DNA of 35,227 nucleotides from contig JAOAIA010000005.1 of the NCBI GenBank assembly GCA_026414955.1, positions 1 through 35,227 of the forward strand, in the 5' to 3' direction. Source of the stretch: Candidatus Bipolaricaulota bacterium. GTDB lineage: Bacteria > Bipolaricaulota > Bipolaricaulia > RBG-16-55-9 > DRXL01. Below the pieces are notes generated by a model. It was not told the origin of the DNA. It saw nothing but the letters and a program-made list of their open reading frames with translations, and did no database searches. Positions 1 to 8,336 of the stretch are shown piece by piece. A program made the position numbers and the translations under genes. Positions within the stretch are counted from its first letter, which is position 1. Each line of letters starts with the position of its first letter.

Positions 1-171
1 GTGCGGTATCACTATCTCTTGATCGCGCTGTTGGCACGCTATAAATCTGGCGAGCTGCGTGCCGACTCCGACATCGAGGCCGCTCAGTGGGCCGACGTGA
101 GCCAGCTCGCTCACTATAACTTGATGCCCGATCAACAAGCGCTCATCCAACAGGCCGTAGGAGAGCTATGA
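1..171 (+). CDS. Nudix hydrolase, C-terminal fragment (cut by window edge)
   Basis: An open frame runs from base 1 to a TGA at 169-171 and gives 56 residues. The pattern YHYLLIALLARYKSGELR, then DSDIEAAQWADVSQL and a late LMPDQ, is the usual end of ADP-ribose pyrophosphatase-like Nudix hydrolases, where the strand after the Nudix box is followed by E-x-x-x-x-W and a short helix. The Nudix box itself lies outside the window, so substrate and activity cannot be judged. The stop overlaps the start of the next gene (ATGA), which indicates one transcript and probable translational coupling. The GTG at base 1 is probably internal. Confidence 0.7.
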   Translation: MRYHYLLIALLARYKSGELRADSDIEAAQWADVSQLAHYNLMPDQQALIQQAVGEL

Positions 172-2015
172 ACCCACAGAGAAGAGTGCGAAGTCTCGTA
201 CAGGCTCTTGCGTGGGCCGGGTTGGGGCTGTGGGCCGTCGCTTCGCTGCTCTTTCTCTTCTTGCAAGTCGTTCCAGAGATTCTCATGCGCACGCCGGTGG
301 GCTTCCCGCGCCCGTCGCTCTCCGGCCCGCCCATCTCCCTGCAAGAGCAACTGCAACTGAAAGGGCCGTTGTACGAACAGTATCTGCTCTTTCTGAAGAG
401 ATTGATCACGCTCGATCTCGGGCCAGCGCTAGGAGGGGGACACCCCGTCGCCCACGTGTTGACCGAGTTAATGCCGCGCACGCTCACGCTCTGGCTCTTA
501 GCGCTGCTATTGGCATGGCCGTTGAGCCGCTGGCTCCAAGCCCTCGTGCAGAGCAGTTCGACCGTGCGGCGCTTCCAAGGCGCTCTCGCCATCGCCGTCC
601 TCGCCTCGCTCTTTCTTCCCCTGAGCAGCGCACTACTACGTTGGTGCTTCGCCGATCAGCTCCGGCTCCTCCCCAGCGGGGGGCTGCTCTCCCCGGCGCT
701 ATGGCACGCCGCACCGATCTCGGTCAACACGCTCTTTCTCCAACTGCTAGGAGCGGTGCTCCTCGCTGTAGTAAGCGCGGCGCTCACGTGGAAGATCAGC
801 GCGCGGATCGCTCTGGGGCCCGTGCGCCTGGGGTTGAGCCTCCTGGTCTTCACCGGGTTGCTAGTCACGGCTCTCTTCGCGTGGCATCACGCCAACACGC
901 TGATCCTGATCGCTGATCTGCTGCGTCACATGGCACTGCCCTTGGCGACGCTCGTGCTCTACTTAGCTGCTCTAGGTGCTCTCTTCTTTCGCTACGCTGT
1001 TGGCTCTCTCTGGGCTCCTTGGTTGTCGTTCTTTACGGCGCTCAGCTTGAGCATGGTGCTCATTGTCGAGATTCTCTTTGCGTGGGGCGGGATGGGGATG
1101 CTCTGGCGTGCAGCCGTTCGCGCCGATCTTCCCGTCTTGTTGGGGTCGTTCTGGGTGATGAGCTTAGGCGTTCTGGGGCTGAGCGCCCTGGTCGCTCCCG
1201 CGCTGACTCGGATTCCCTTCGTTGTGTCTGCTGCGCCCCTGCGTGGGTTGCTCTGGCTGGGGCTGGGGAGCCTAAGCTGTGTTGTGCTCTTAGCTATAGC
1301 TCAGCCATTGCTGATGAACACGCTCTGGGCTGCACCTACGGAAGGGCGTATCTATGACCCCCTGACGGGGTACGACCGCGCGCTGGAGCAGAACCCCGCG
1401 CCCCCTTCGCTGGCACATCTGCTGGGGACAGACCGCTGGTCGCGCGATATCTTCAGTCAGATCTTGTACGGAGCGGGGCAAGCGCTCAAAGTGGGTGTGC
1501 CCGCAGCAGTAGGGGGAGTCCTGATCGGCTGGGCGCTCTGGGCGCTCTGCAAGAGATTTCCAAGCGTGTTATCGTTCTTGGCTACGGTGACGTTGGCAAT
1601 ACCGTTGGTGCCGGCGATCTTGGTCTGGGGCGGCATCTTTGAGTTCGATCACACGGGCTTAGGCTTGTTGTTAGGATTTTTCAGTTGGCCGCTCACGACC
1701 CTGCTGTTCATGCGATCTCCAGCGCGCCCTTGGGGACGGCTGCTGATGGCTGCGGCGCTACTGACGATGGGGTATGCTGTGGCGACGGGGCATCTGGCGA
1801 GTTTTTTGCGCCCGGGGCGCTTTGAGTCTCTCTTAGACTGGGCGCTGATGCTCGATGGGGGGGTACTGAGCAATCCCATCGTCTTTTGGTGGCAGGCTCT
1901 GCCGCCGGCGCTGGGCATCTCGCTGTTAACGTTCGGATGCTATCTGACGGCCTTCAGCGTCGCTTCACCTTCGGCCCCTGCGGAGTATCTATCACGTCAT
2001 AGCCCAACTGAGTGA
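168..2015 (+). CDS. Fused DppB-DppC-type ABC transporter permease
   Basis: This 615-residue, very hydrophobic protein looks like two peptide/nickel-type ABC permeases in one chain. The first half resembles DppB: the LDLGPAL stretch near residue 81 followed by the P-V-x-x-x-L-x-x-x-x-P-R-T-L-x-L segment, then a coupling-helix region around RADLPVLLGS near residue 318. The second half resembles DppC: SLAHLLGTDRWSRDIFSQIL at about residues 411-430 is the DppC cytoplasmic entry motif, followed by more membrane segments. Usually these are separate subunits that pair in the inner membrane with DppD/F ATPases; none is in view. The start overlaps the Nudix stop by four bases. The C-terminus lacks the usual GDxLRDxLDP ending, and the last 62 bases overlap the 3' end of cysS on the other strand. 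Substrate unknown. Confidence 0.75.
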   Translation: MNPQRRVRSLVQALAWAGLGLWAVASLLFLFLQVVPEILMRTPVGFPRPSLSGPPISLQEQLQLKGPLYEQYLLFLKRLITLDLGPALGGGHPVAHVLTELMPRTLTLWLLALLLAWPLSRWLQALVQSSSTVRRFQGALAIAVLASLFLPLSSALLRWCFADQLRLLPSGGLLSPALWHAAPISVNTLFLQLLGAVLLAVVSAALTWKISARIALGPVRLGLSLLVFTGLLVTALFAWHHANTLILIADLLRHMALPLATLVLYLAALGALFFRYAVGSLWAPWLSFFTALSLSMVLIVEILFAWGGMGMLWRAAVRADLPVLLGSFWVMSLGVLGLSALVAPALTRIPFVVSAAPLRGLLWLGLGSLSCVVLLAIAQPLLMNTLWAAPTEGRIYDPLTGYDRALEQNPAPPSLAHLLGTDRWSRDIFSQILYGAGQALKVGVPAAVGGVLIGWALWALCKRFPSVLSFLATVTLAIPLVPAILVWGGIFEFDHTGLGLLLGFFSWPLTTLLFMRSPARPWGRLLMAAALLTMGYAVATGHLASFLRPGRFESLLDWALMLDGGVLSNPIVFWWQALPPALGISLLTFGCYLTAFSVASPSAPAEYLSRHSPTE

Positions 2016-3354
2016 TCTTCGCCCGCAGAGCATCAGCTTCTTTGAAGTTCTTGGCTTTGCGCGCGGCCTCGCGCTGCATCAGCAGCTCGCGCACTTCTTG
2101 AGGAACTTCGACCGTCTCTTCAGGGCGCACTTCACTCAGCTTCAACCCGAAGACGCGATCGAAATCAAAGAGCGTCGCTAACTTATCCGAAGGGTTCTGG
2201 TGCGCACGCACGAAGTCCCACACGACCCCCAACGCTTGCGGAATATTGAGATCGTCGTTGATCGCCTCCAGAAAGCGTTCGCGCACCGTCGGAGGAATCT
2301 TCCCTTGGGCAGGATCGCCCCCGACAGCGCGGGCGTTGCGCACGTGCTCCCTCAGCCTCTCCAGAGCCGTCTGCGCGCCCTCAAGCGCCTGCCACGTGAA
2401 ATTCAACTGAACGCGATAATGTGTATTCAAACACAGATAGCGAAATGCTAACGGCTCATAGCCGCGCTTGATGAGATCTTCTAACAGATACGCGTTGCCC
2501 TCGGACTTGCCCATGCGCCGGCCTTCGACGGTCATAAACTCCCCGTGCAGCCAAAAGTTCGCCATCTTTATGCCCTCGGCGGCCTCGCTCTGGGCGATCT
2601 CGTTGGGGTGATGCGTGTAGATGTGATCTACGCCCCCACAGTGAATATCGAAGGGCTGGCCCAAGTATTTGGTGCTCATGGCGCTGCACTCGATGTGCCA
2701 ACCGGGAAAGCCCACGCCCCACGGGCTGGCCCACTCCATCTGACGCTTCTTATCTTTGGGCGAGAACTTCCAGAGCGCAAAGTCGGCGGGGTTGCGCTTT
2801 TCGGGGTTGACTTCGACGCGCGCCCCGGCTCTCTTCTCTTCAAGGCTTTGACCGACCAGCTCCCCGTAGGTGGGGAACTTCGAGACGTCAAAATAAATCC
2901 CGTCAGAAGTCTTATACGTATAGCCTTTCGCTTCGAGCTTTTTGATCAGCGCAATTTGATCAGCAATATGATCGGTGGCCTTGGGGACGATATGGGGCCT
3001 CAGAATATTCAATCTTTCGGTGTCTTTGAAGAACGCTTTGGCGTACATCTCAGCTAACTCCCAGGCGCTCTTGCCGGTGCGGCGGGCGCTCGCCTCGACT
3101 TTGTCTTCGCCCTCATCGGCGTCGCTCGTGAGATGCCCCACGTCGGTGATGTTCATGACGTGCTTGACTTTATAGCCGTTGTACTCGAGCACGCGGCGTA
3201 AGATATCTTCAAAGATATACGTTCGAAGATTCCCAATGTGAGCGTAATCGTAGACCGTTGGCCCGCACGTATAGATGCCCACGTCGTTGTCTTTGATGGG
3301 CCTGAACTCTTCCACGCGCCGACCGAGGGTATTGAAGAGCTTGAGCGTCGCCAT
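1954..3354 (-). CDS. cysS: Cysteinyl-tRNA synthetase
   Basis: A 466-residue class I aminoacyl-tRNA synthetase that charges tRNA-Cys in the cytoplasm; the length is normal. The HIGH signature is HIGN at 39-42, the KMSKS-type loop is MGKSEG at 281-286, and the expected zinc ligands are C30, C223, H248 and E252, in the contexts TCGPTVYD, GWHIECSAM and HHPNEIAQSE. The C-terminal DALR-type helical region and the short basic tail (KVKRR) are present. The ATG start at 3354 gives the standard N-terminus before the Rossmann fold; no strong Shine-Dalgarno site is visible. It lies 40 bases downstream of the sulfatase and is convergent with the ABC permease, overlapping it by 62 bases. Confidence 0.97.
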   Translation of the reverse strand: MATLKLFNTLGRRVEEFRPIKDNDVGIYTCGPTVYDYAHIGNLRTYIFEDILRRVLEYNGYKVKHVMNITDVGHLTSDADEGEDKVEASARRTGKSAWELAEMYAKAFFKDTERLNILRPHIVPKATDHIADQIALIKKLEAKGYTYKTSDGIYFDVSKFPTYGELVGQSLEEKRAGARVEVNPEKRNPADFALWKFSPKDKKRQMEWASPWGVGFPGWHIECSAMSTKYLGQPFDIHCGGVDHIYTHHPNEIAQSEAAEGIKMANFWLHGEFMTVEGRRMGKSEGNAYLLEDLIKRGYEPLAFRYLCLNTHYRVQLNFTWQALEGAQTALERLREHVRNARAVGGDPAQGKIPPTVRERFLEAINDDLNIPQALGVVWDFVRAHQNPSDKLATLFDFDRVFGLKLSEVRPEETVEVPQEVRELLMQREAARKAKNFKEADALRAKITQLGYDVIDTPQGPKVKRR

Positions 3355-3394
3355 AGCAGAGAGAATTTACCCAAAGAGAGGAGACTTCGCAACG

Positions 3395-4897
3395 TCATCG
3401 CTCCCCACAGCTCGCGCCAGCGCAGGTCTTCAGCTTCGCAAGCTGCTCAGACAAACTCTCGATGAGCGCAGGGGCAGCCGTGCCGTGCAAGCTCTCTAGT
3501 TGATAGGGGTCGGCTTTCAAGTCGTACAGCTCGCGCTCGCCCGTCACGTACTCGACGTAGAGATACTCTGTAGTGCGAAGTGCTCCAAATTCTGGGACCG
3601 CCAACTGTTGTGTCTGCTCCAGCTCCATCGGATCAGGCGGCTCCCACACGCCTTCAGCGTGAAGCGCTTCTCTTCGTTGCTGATGCCAGTGCTCGATCAG
3701 AAAGCCCTGCCGCCACGTGTCTGGCGTTGGCGGATTGCTTCCCAGCACCGGCACGAGCGAGCGCCCGTCCACGAAGTCTGGGATCGGCGCGTCAGCGAGT
3801 TCGGCAAACGTCGGCGCTAAATCTATATTCCCCGTCAGATGCCCCAGCACTCGCCCCGCGGGCACGCCAGGCCCACGCACTACCAACATCACCCGAATAT
3901 CTTCTTCATAAGCTGTTTGTTTGCCCGAATTGAGCCGATGCTCCCCCATGTGAAAGCCGTTGTCGGACGTAAAGAAGATATATGTCTTCTCAAGCTGGCC
4001 CACAGCGCGCAGCGTCTCGATCAAGCTCGCGAGCATCTCGTCCACGGCTTGCAGAGACTGGAGTCTCTTGCGATAGAAGTCTTGCATCTGGGCGATCTGG
4101 CGGTCAGTCAAGAGCGGCCGATTGCGAATGAAGCTGGGCTTGTCGCTGACGTCGGCTTCGTTGAACGACGGCGGTCTGGGCAGTTGCGCGTCTGAAAAGA
4201 GCCGGGCATGGCGCGGCGCGGGCGTCGCCGGCGCATGGGGGACATACAGGGCGATGTGCAGAAAGAACGGCTTCCCATCGGACGTTGTGCGCTTGATACA
4301 ATCTAGAGATTTGCGCGCGACGACATCAGTGAGATAGTCTTGGGCCCGATTGCCGTAGCGCACGAGCTTGCCGTTCTCGTTCATCACGTAATTAAAATTT
4401 GAGTAGGGATTGCCCGCCACGGGGCTGTACCATTCGCTCCAGCCAGATGGGACATGCGTGGGCGAGACGCCCGCGGGGTAGCCGTTGAGATATTTCCCCA
4501 AATAACACGTGCGGTAGCCTGCACCCTGTAACCATGTCGCGACGGTCGAGTGCTCATAGCCGAGAGCGTAAAATTTCTGAAAGCCTCCGGTGGGCAAGAG
4601 ATTCGTCAAGATCTGAGTGTTGTGCGCGTACTGCCCGCGTAAGATATTGACTCGTGACGGGCAGCAGAGCGAGACGTTCACGAAGAAATTCGCAAACGTC
4701 ACGCCCTGTTCCACGACGAGCGACTTCAGATACGGCATAAATTCGATGAGATCGGCGTCGAGATCGTCGGTCAGAATAAAGATAATATTCGGTTTGGTCG
4801 GCTGAGCCGCGCTGAAGCGCATCGCGCCTATTACCATGAGCAAGACGACTACCAAGCCGATAGAGAACGAGACGGCGAGCATGTGACGAGATCGCAT
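3395..4897 (-). CDS. Secreted or membrane-anchored sulfatase (arylsulfatase/GlcNAc-6-sulfatase type)
   Basis: A 500-residue type I sulfatase. An N-terminal hydrophobic segment (about residues 8-30) points to export or membrane anchoring. PNIIFILTDDLDAD (36-49) holds the first metal-binding Asp pair, CCPSR at 78-82 is the C-x-P-x-R site in which C78 would become formylglycine, and a later SDNGFHMGEHR supplies the second metal site. Substrate cannot be read; sulfated polysaccharides are typical. Activity needs a formylglycine-generating enzyme, not found here. The frame is open 22 codons further up, but those codons come from repeat DNA; the ATG at 4897 has AGGGAGC at a good distance and starts directly before the hydrophobic segment. 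It lies downstream of the DUF1800/DUF1501 pair, a neighbourhood familiar from planctomycetes. Confidence 0.92.
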   Translation of the reverse strand: MRSRHMLAVSFSIGLVVVLLMVIGAMRFSAAQPTKPNIIFILTDDLDADLIEFMPYLKSLVVEQGVTFANFFVNVSLCCPSRVNILRGQYAHNTQILTNLLPTGGFQKFYALGYEHSTVATWLQGAGYRTCYLGKYLNGYPAGVSPTHVPSGWSEWYSPVAGNPYSNFNYVMNENGKLVRYGNRAQDYLTDVVARKSLDCIKRTTSDGKPFFLHIALYVPHAPATPAPRHARLFSDAQLPRPPSFNEADVSDKPSFIRNRPLLTDRQIAQMQDFYRKRLQSLQAVDEMLASLIETLRAVGQLEKTYIFFTSDNGFHMGEHRLNSGKQTAYEEDIRVMLVVRGPGVPAGRVLGHLTGNIDLAPTFAELADAPIPDFVDGRSLVPVLGSNPPTPDTWRQGFLIEHWHQQRREALHAEGVWEPPDPMELEQTQQLAVPEFGALRTTEYLYVEYVTGERELYDLKADPYQLESLHGTAAPALIESLSEQLAKLKTCAGASCGER

Positions 4898-4926
4898 GAT
4901 TGCAGCTCCCTTCTTTCTTTCGTTCT

Positions 4927-5017
4927 GGATCACGGAAGGCACGGAACTGGGCACGGAAAGCACTGAATTAAAGCTGTTTCTGTGGTCTCCGTGGCTCTTC
5001 CGTGCCTTCCGTGATTC
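4927..5017. repeat. GAATCACGG-type palindromic repeat, copy 1
   Basis: The two ends are inverted: GGATCACGGAAGGCACGG on the left matches the complement of CCGTGCCTTCCGTGATTC on the right, around a centre of about 50 bases. It fills the gap between the DUF1501 stop (ends at 5022, four bases away) and the sulfatase leader. The long stem could act as a transcript-end or RNA-stability structure in either direction. Confidence 0.85.
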
Positions 5018-5021
5018 GAAC

Positions 5022-6281
5022 TCATCTCACGATCAAGCCCAGCTTCTCGAACTTCTTCCCCAAGATCGCTTGGGCCTCTGCCCCCAGCCAATCTTCGAGG
5101 ATCGTCGCGTAGACGGAGCGAAAGTCAACAGTATAAATAAGATCGCCGTTGTCGTCGAGCCTCGTCAAGCTCGGATGCTCGCCGTGCAGACCCCCTTTGA
5201 CTCTATTGCCTAGAACAAACATGGGCGCGGCCGTGCCGTGATCCGTGCCCAAACTCCCGTTCTCCCGCACTCGGCGGCCAAATTCTGAAAACGTCATCAT
5301 TACAATATCCTCGGCGACGCCCATCTGAGAAATATCCTGATAGAACGCCGCCAGCCCTTGGTCTACAGTCTCTAAGAGCATCGGATGATTGACGCGTGCG
5401 GTGTTCTGCTCGGCGTGCGTGTCGAACCCGCCAATCGCCACGTAGAGAATCTGCGTCCCAAGCCCGCCAGCGATGATCTGCGCGATGAGCTTCAATCCTT
5501 GGGCGAACGGGTCTTTGGGGTATTCGACGGTCGAGGTATACTTTTTCACGGCCGCCTGGAGTTCAGCGGCGCTCTGCTGCGCCCCGACCCCGGTTTGAGC
5601 AAGATAATCTAAGTACGCATTCTCAAAGGGCTGCCCATTGATAGCTTGAAAGAGCCGCAGGCGCTTCTCGCGCTCCTGGGGATAGCGCGCGTCCGTCAAG
5701 AACTGATAGCTCTCCACGTTGGCAATCGAGGGCACGACGACTCGTTCGCCGACAAGCGTCAGGGGCAGAGTGCCCCCGATATTTGCCGCAGGCAGTTTGA
5801 CGCCATGAAAGCGCGCTATAGATTCATCCAAGTAGCGCCCCAGCCAACCGGTTTTCTCTATCGTATCGGGGTTGGCCGTCATCCAAATATCAGTAGACCG
5901 AAAGTGCGAGCGATTCGCGTTGGGGTAGCCGACGCCCTGGACAATCGCGACTCTCCCGGCGTCATAGAGCTTTTTCAGATTTGTCAGCTTAGGATGCAGC
6001 CCGATCTGGCCAGTGATGGGCAAGATCTCTTTGGGCGGCACGGCGAGCTTGGGCCGCGCATCGTAATACACCCCATTCCCATAGGGGATGACCGTGTTCA
6101 GCCCATCGTTGCCGCCGTTGAGCTGGATGATCACCAAGAGATTGGAGTTCCCTGAGAACGTGCTCGCTTGACCGAAGACCGTCTCGTGCCCTGGCGTCAC
6201 CTGCATCATCATAGAGCGAGATACCAAACTTAAACTTACGAACGTGACCCCGCGCTTGAGGAACTCCCGACGACTGAGCAT
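5022..6281 (-). CDS. DUF1501 family protein, Tat-exported
   Basis: 419 residues. The N-terminus has a twin-arginine signal (SRREFLKRG at 3-11 followed by a hydrophobic stretch), so the folded protein is probably exported by Tat. The body has the DUF1501 hallmarks LVIIQLNGGNDGLNTVIPY, QGVGYPNANRSHFRSTDIW, the GGFDTHAEQ segment and SEFGRRVRENGSLGTDHGTA. The fold is related to alkaline phosphatases and sulfatases, and the conserved Asp/His residues suggest metal-dependent hydrolysis, but no family member that I can name defines the reaction. The start at 6281 has a strong AAGGAGGGTC site. It follows the DUF1800 gene by 25 bases; the two families are regularly adjacent, so a joint exported system is likely. 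Confidence 0.93.
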   Translation of the reverse strand: MLSRREFLKRGVTFVSLSLVSRSMMMQVTPGHETVFGQASTFSGNSNLLVIIQLNGGNDGLNTVIPYGNGVYYDARPKLAVPPKEILPITGQIGLHPKLTNLKKLYDAGRVAIVQGVGYPNANRSHFRSTDIWMTANPDTIEKTGWLGRYLDESIARFHGVKLPAANIGGTLPLTLVGERVVVPSIANVESYQFLTDARYPQEREKRLRLFQAINGQPFENAYLDYLAQTGVGAQQSAAELQAAVKKYTSTVEYPKDPFAQGLKLIAQIIAGGLGTQILYVAIGGFDTHAEQNTARVNHPMLLETVDQGLAAFYQDISQMGVAEDIVMMTFSEFGRRVRENGSLGTDHGTAAPMFVLGNRVKGGLHGEHPSLTRLDDNGDLIYTVDFRSVYATILEDWLGAEAQAILGKKFEKLGLIVR

Positions 6282-6306
6282 AATGACCCTCCTTCTTTAA
6301 TAATTT

Positions 6307-7659
6307 TTAGCTGAGCTGGTAGTGCGGCAGGGCCATCATCAGATGAATGATCCCGCGCACTTTATTGTCTATCGTCTGGGCAGTGAGCTGGAAGCCGCCC
6401 TCGGCGAGATACTCGACAAAGAGCTTCTTCGTATTATCAGGGACGCGCAGCGGCCCCAGCAATTGCAAGAGATATTCTATGAGCTGCTCTGGGGTCTGAA
6501 AGTTCTTGCCCGCAAGAAGTCTTTCGGGGCTGAACGTCCCGGTGGTGCCGCCGCGCGCGGTTGCTAAAAGATTCGCGAAGTTATAGCGCACGAGCATCGT
6601 CGCGGTGTTGATCCACTTGAGGCCGCCGTCCCAGCCGGCAACATCAGGGGGATTGAAGAGATCCTGCTCCATGAGCGAGAGCACGCCGGGCAGCACGCGC
6701 AGATTGAAGTCTGCTTGGAGTTGGCGCATCGCGCCGACGACTAATTCTACGGGGCTTTTGATCAGCGCGAAGCGCGCCCGCTCCGAATAGAACTCTTCGC
6801 GCAAGAAGAGCGCGCGCAGCACGGCTTTCATATTATATTTGCTCGCAAAATAGACGTCCGCGAGGGCTTCGATGATCTGGGGTTCAGGATTGGGATAGGC
6901 GAAGAACTCCCAGAGCTTCTTCGCGATAAACCGCCCCGTAGAACGCTCAGCGCAAGCGAAGCGCACGACGTCGTCGCCGTTCCAGTTCCCCGTCTTGCCC
7001 AAGATGGTCTTGGCGCCGTCGTCGTGCTGGCTCGCATTGAAATAGAACTGCCCACGGCGAATGGTCCAGCCCGTGAACGCTCGCGCCGCTTCTTGAATAT
7101 CTTTCTCTGTGTATGCTGGCTGGCCGGTGATCGGGTCGCGGATTCCCAACGTAAATAGCTCGAAAAGCTCGCGCGCGAAATTTTCGTTGGGTGCGCCCTT
7201 GATATTGGTATTGTTATCGAGCCAGATGATCATCGCTGGGTCTTTGGCGACTTCGAGCGTCAGCGTCTCGAAGTTTCCCAGCGCCAGTCTTCTGAAGAGC
7301 TGGTTCTGCTGGAGCATCAACGGGGCGATAGAGACTTTCTTAATCGCTGTCGCGAAGTGCCCATGCCAGAAGAGCGTCATCTTCTCTAACAATGGGCGCT
7401 TGGTGTAGATCATCCGATAGAGCCACCAGACCTGAATCGGGCGAAACTGGGTCAGATTGAGATTCTGGCTCTGAATATAGCGCTCAAGGCCGCGCTCCAT
7501 GGCGCTGTCGTCAACCCGTTCGTAATTGAGCAGATAGTCTACCGCGCCTTCACGTCCTAGGGTCGCTAATCTGTCAATCTCTTCTAATGTTCCCGAAAAG
7601 CCCGCCCGCCGCGCCAGATGCGCCGCGGCATCTCGATCAAACTGCGTGATTTTGGCCAT
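6307..7659 (-). CDS. DUF1800 family protein
   Basis: 450 residues with the DUF1800 pattern: DRDAAAHLARRAGFSGT near the start, MTLFWHGHFATAIKKV, NENFARELFELFTLGIRD, AARAFTGWTIRRG and the later NPPDVAGWDGGLKWINT. The reaction is unknown; genes of this family are typically paired with DUF1501, as here, with a 25-base gap that indicates one operon. No clear signal peptide is visible, unlike its Tat-exported partner, so it may act in the cytoplasm or be carried out with the partner. The ATG at 7659 has AGGAGGAAGGG upstream. The conserved Trp-rich segments appear intact and the length is normal for shorter family members. Confidence 0.93.
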   Translation of the reverse strand: MAKITQFDRDAAAHLARRAGFSGTLEEIDRLATLGREGAVDYLLNYERVDDSAMERGLERYIQSQNLNLTQFRPIQVWWLYRMIYTKRPLLEKMTLFWHGHFATAIKKVSIAPLMLQQNQLFRRLALGNFETLTLEVAKDPAMIIWLDNNTNIKGAPNENFARELFELFTLGIRDPITGQPAYTEKDIQEAARAFTGWTIRRGQFYFNASQHDDGAKTILGKTGNWNGDDVVRFACAERSTGRFIAKKLWEFFAYPNPEPQIIEALADVYFASKYNMKAVLRALFLREEFYSERARFALIKSPVELVVGAMRQLQADFNLRVLPGVLSLMEQDLFNPPDVAGWDGGLKWINTATMLVRYNFANLLATARGGTTGTFSPERLLAGKNFQTPEQLIEYLLQLLGPLRVPDNTKKLFVEYLAEGGFQLTAQTIDNKVRGIIHLMMALPHYQLS

Positions 7660-7707
7660 AGCCCTTCCTCCTCATGGTCCAGTGCTCAGCAAAAGCCTAA
7701 TAAAGAC

Positions 7708-8271
7708 CTAGCGTCCGGCCCTGAGCCGAGCTAAGATCGCACGGGCACCGCCTTCGCTGACGGGGTCAAGTGGGCTGCCGCGCGCGCTGTAGAGAAATGC
7801 CCTTGCCGCCCGCAACGACAATCTCACCCTATTGAGATCGGGAGCCTGCAAGGCCCGCTTGGCGTGGTGGATAGCCCCGATCCCCGGCGCGCTCAGATCG
7901 AAGATCACGTTCTCGATCCCCAAGAGAAAGACTGATGCTAAAGGGGTATTGCGAATGCCCTCGCGGAAGTGCTCAGCGTGCGCGAGCGCCCCGATGCCGT
8001 CGCCGATCTCCCCCACGGCGGGATTGTAATCTGGCCCGCTCTTCCCTTGAATGAGGTTGATCACGCGCTGGGCATGGATCTTGGCGACGTTTAATGTCGG
8101 CGCGAGCATCCCGAAGACAGCCTCTTGGTGAGCTAACCCCAACTGAGCTACTAATGATTCGGCAATGCGCACAAGCTCCGCCGGATCGGGAGGCCCACCC
8201 TGCGCCCCCCCGACGAGCGTGAGCATGGCAAGCCCAAGCAGACTGATACAGATCGCTCTCAGGACTTTCAT
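7708..8271 (-). CDS. Small secreted helical protein of unknown function
   Basis: 187 residues beginning with a clear Sec signal peptide (MKVLRAICISLLGLAMLTLVGGAQG, cleavage probably near residue 23-25). The mature part is Ala/Leu-rich and predicted mostly helical, with evenly spaced His residues (HQE, HAQ, HAEH, HHAK). I do not recognise a family. The repeated helix pattern and His spacing are reminiscent of small periplasmic helical-bundle proteins, but no CXXCH or known metal motif is present. The start has AAAGGAGC 6 bases upstream. It sits between the membrane-bound regulator and the DUF1800/DUF1501 pair on the same strand and could belong to that operon. Confidence 0.8.
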   Translation of the reverse strand: MKVLRAICISLLGLAMLTLVGGAQGGPPDPAELVRIAESLVAQLGLAHQEAVFGMLAPTLNVAKIHAQRVINLIQGKSGPDYNPAVGEIGDGIGALAHAEHFREGIRNTPLASVFLLGIENVIFDLSAPGIGAIHHAKRALQAPDLNRVRLSLRAARAFLYSARGSPLDPVSEGGARAILARLRAGR

Positions 8272-8336
8272 AACTGCTCCTTTCGCTTAAACTAAACGGT
8301 CCGACCTCAAGAAACAATAGAAGCTCGGTAAAATTT

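Noticed and set aside
4898..4963. Longer sulfatase start
   Set aside because: The extra 22 residues are translated repeat DNA; the ATG at 4897 has a ribosome-binding site and begins the signal segment.
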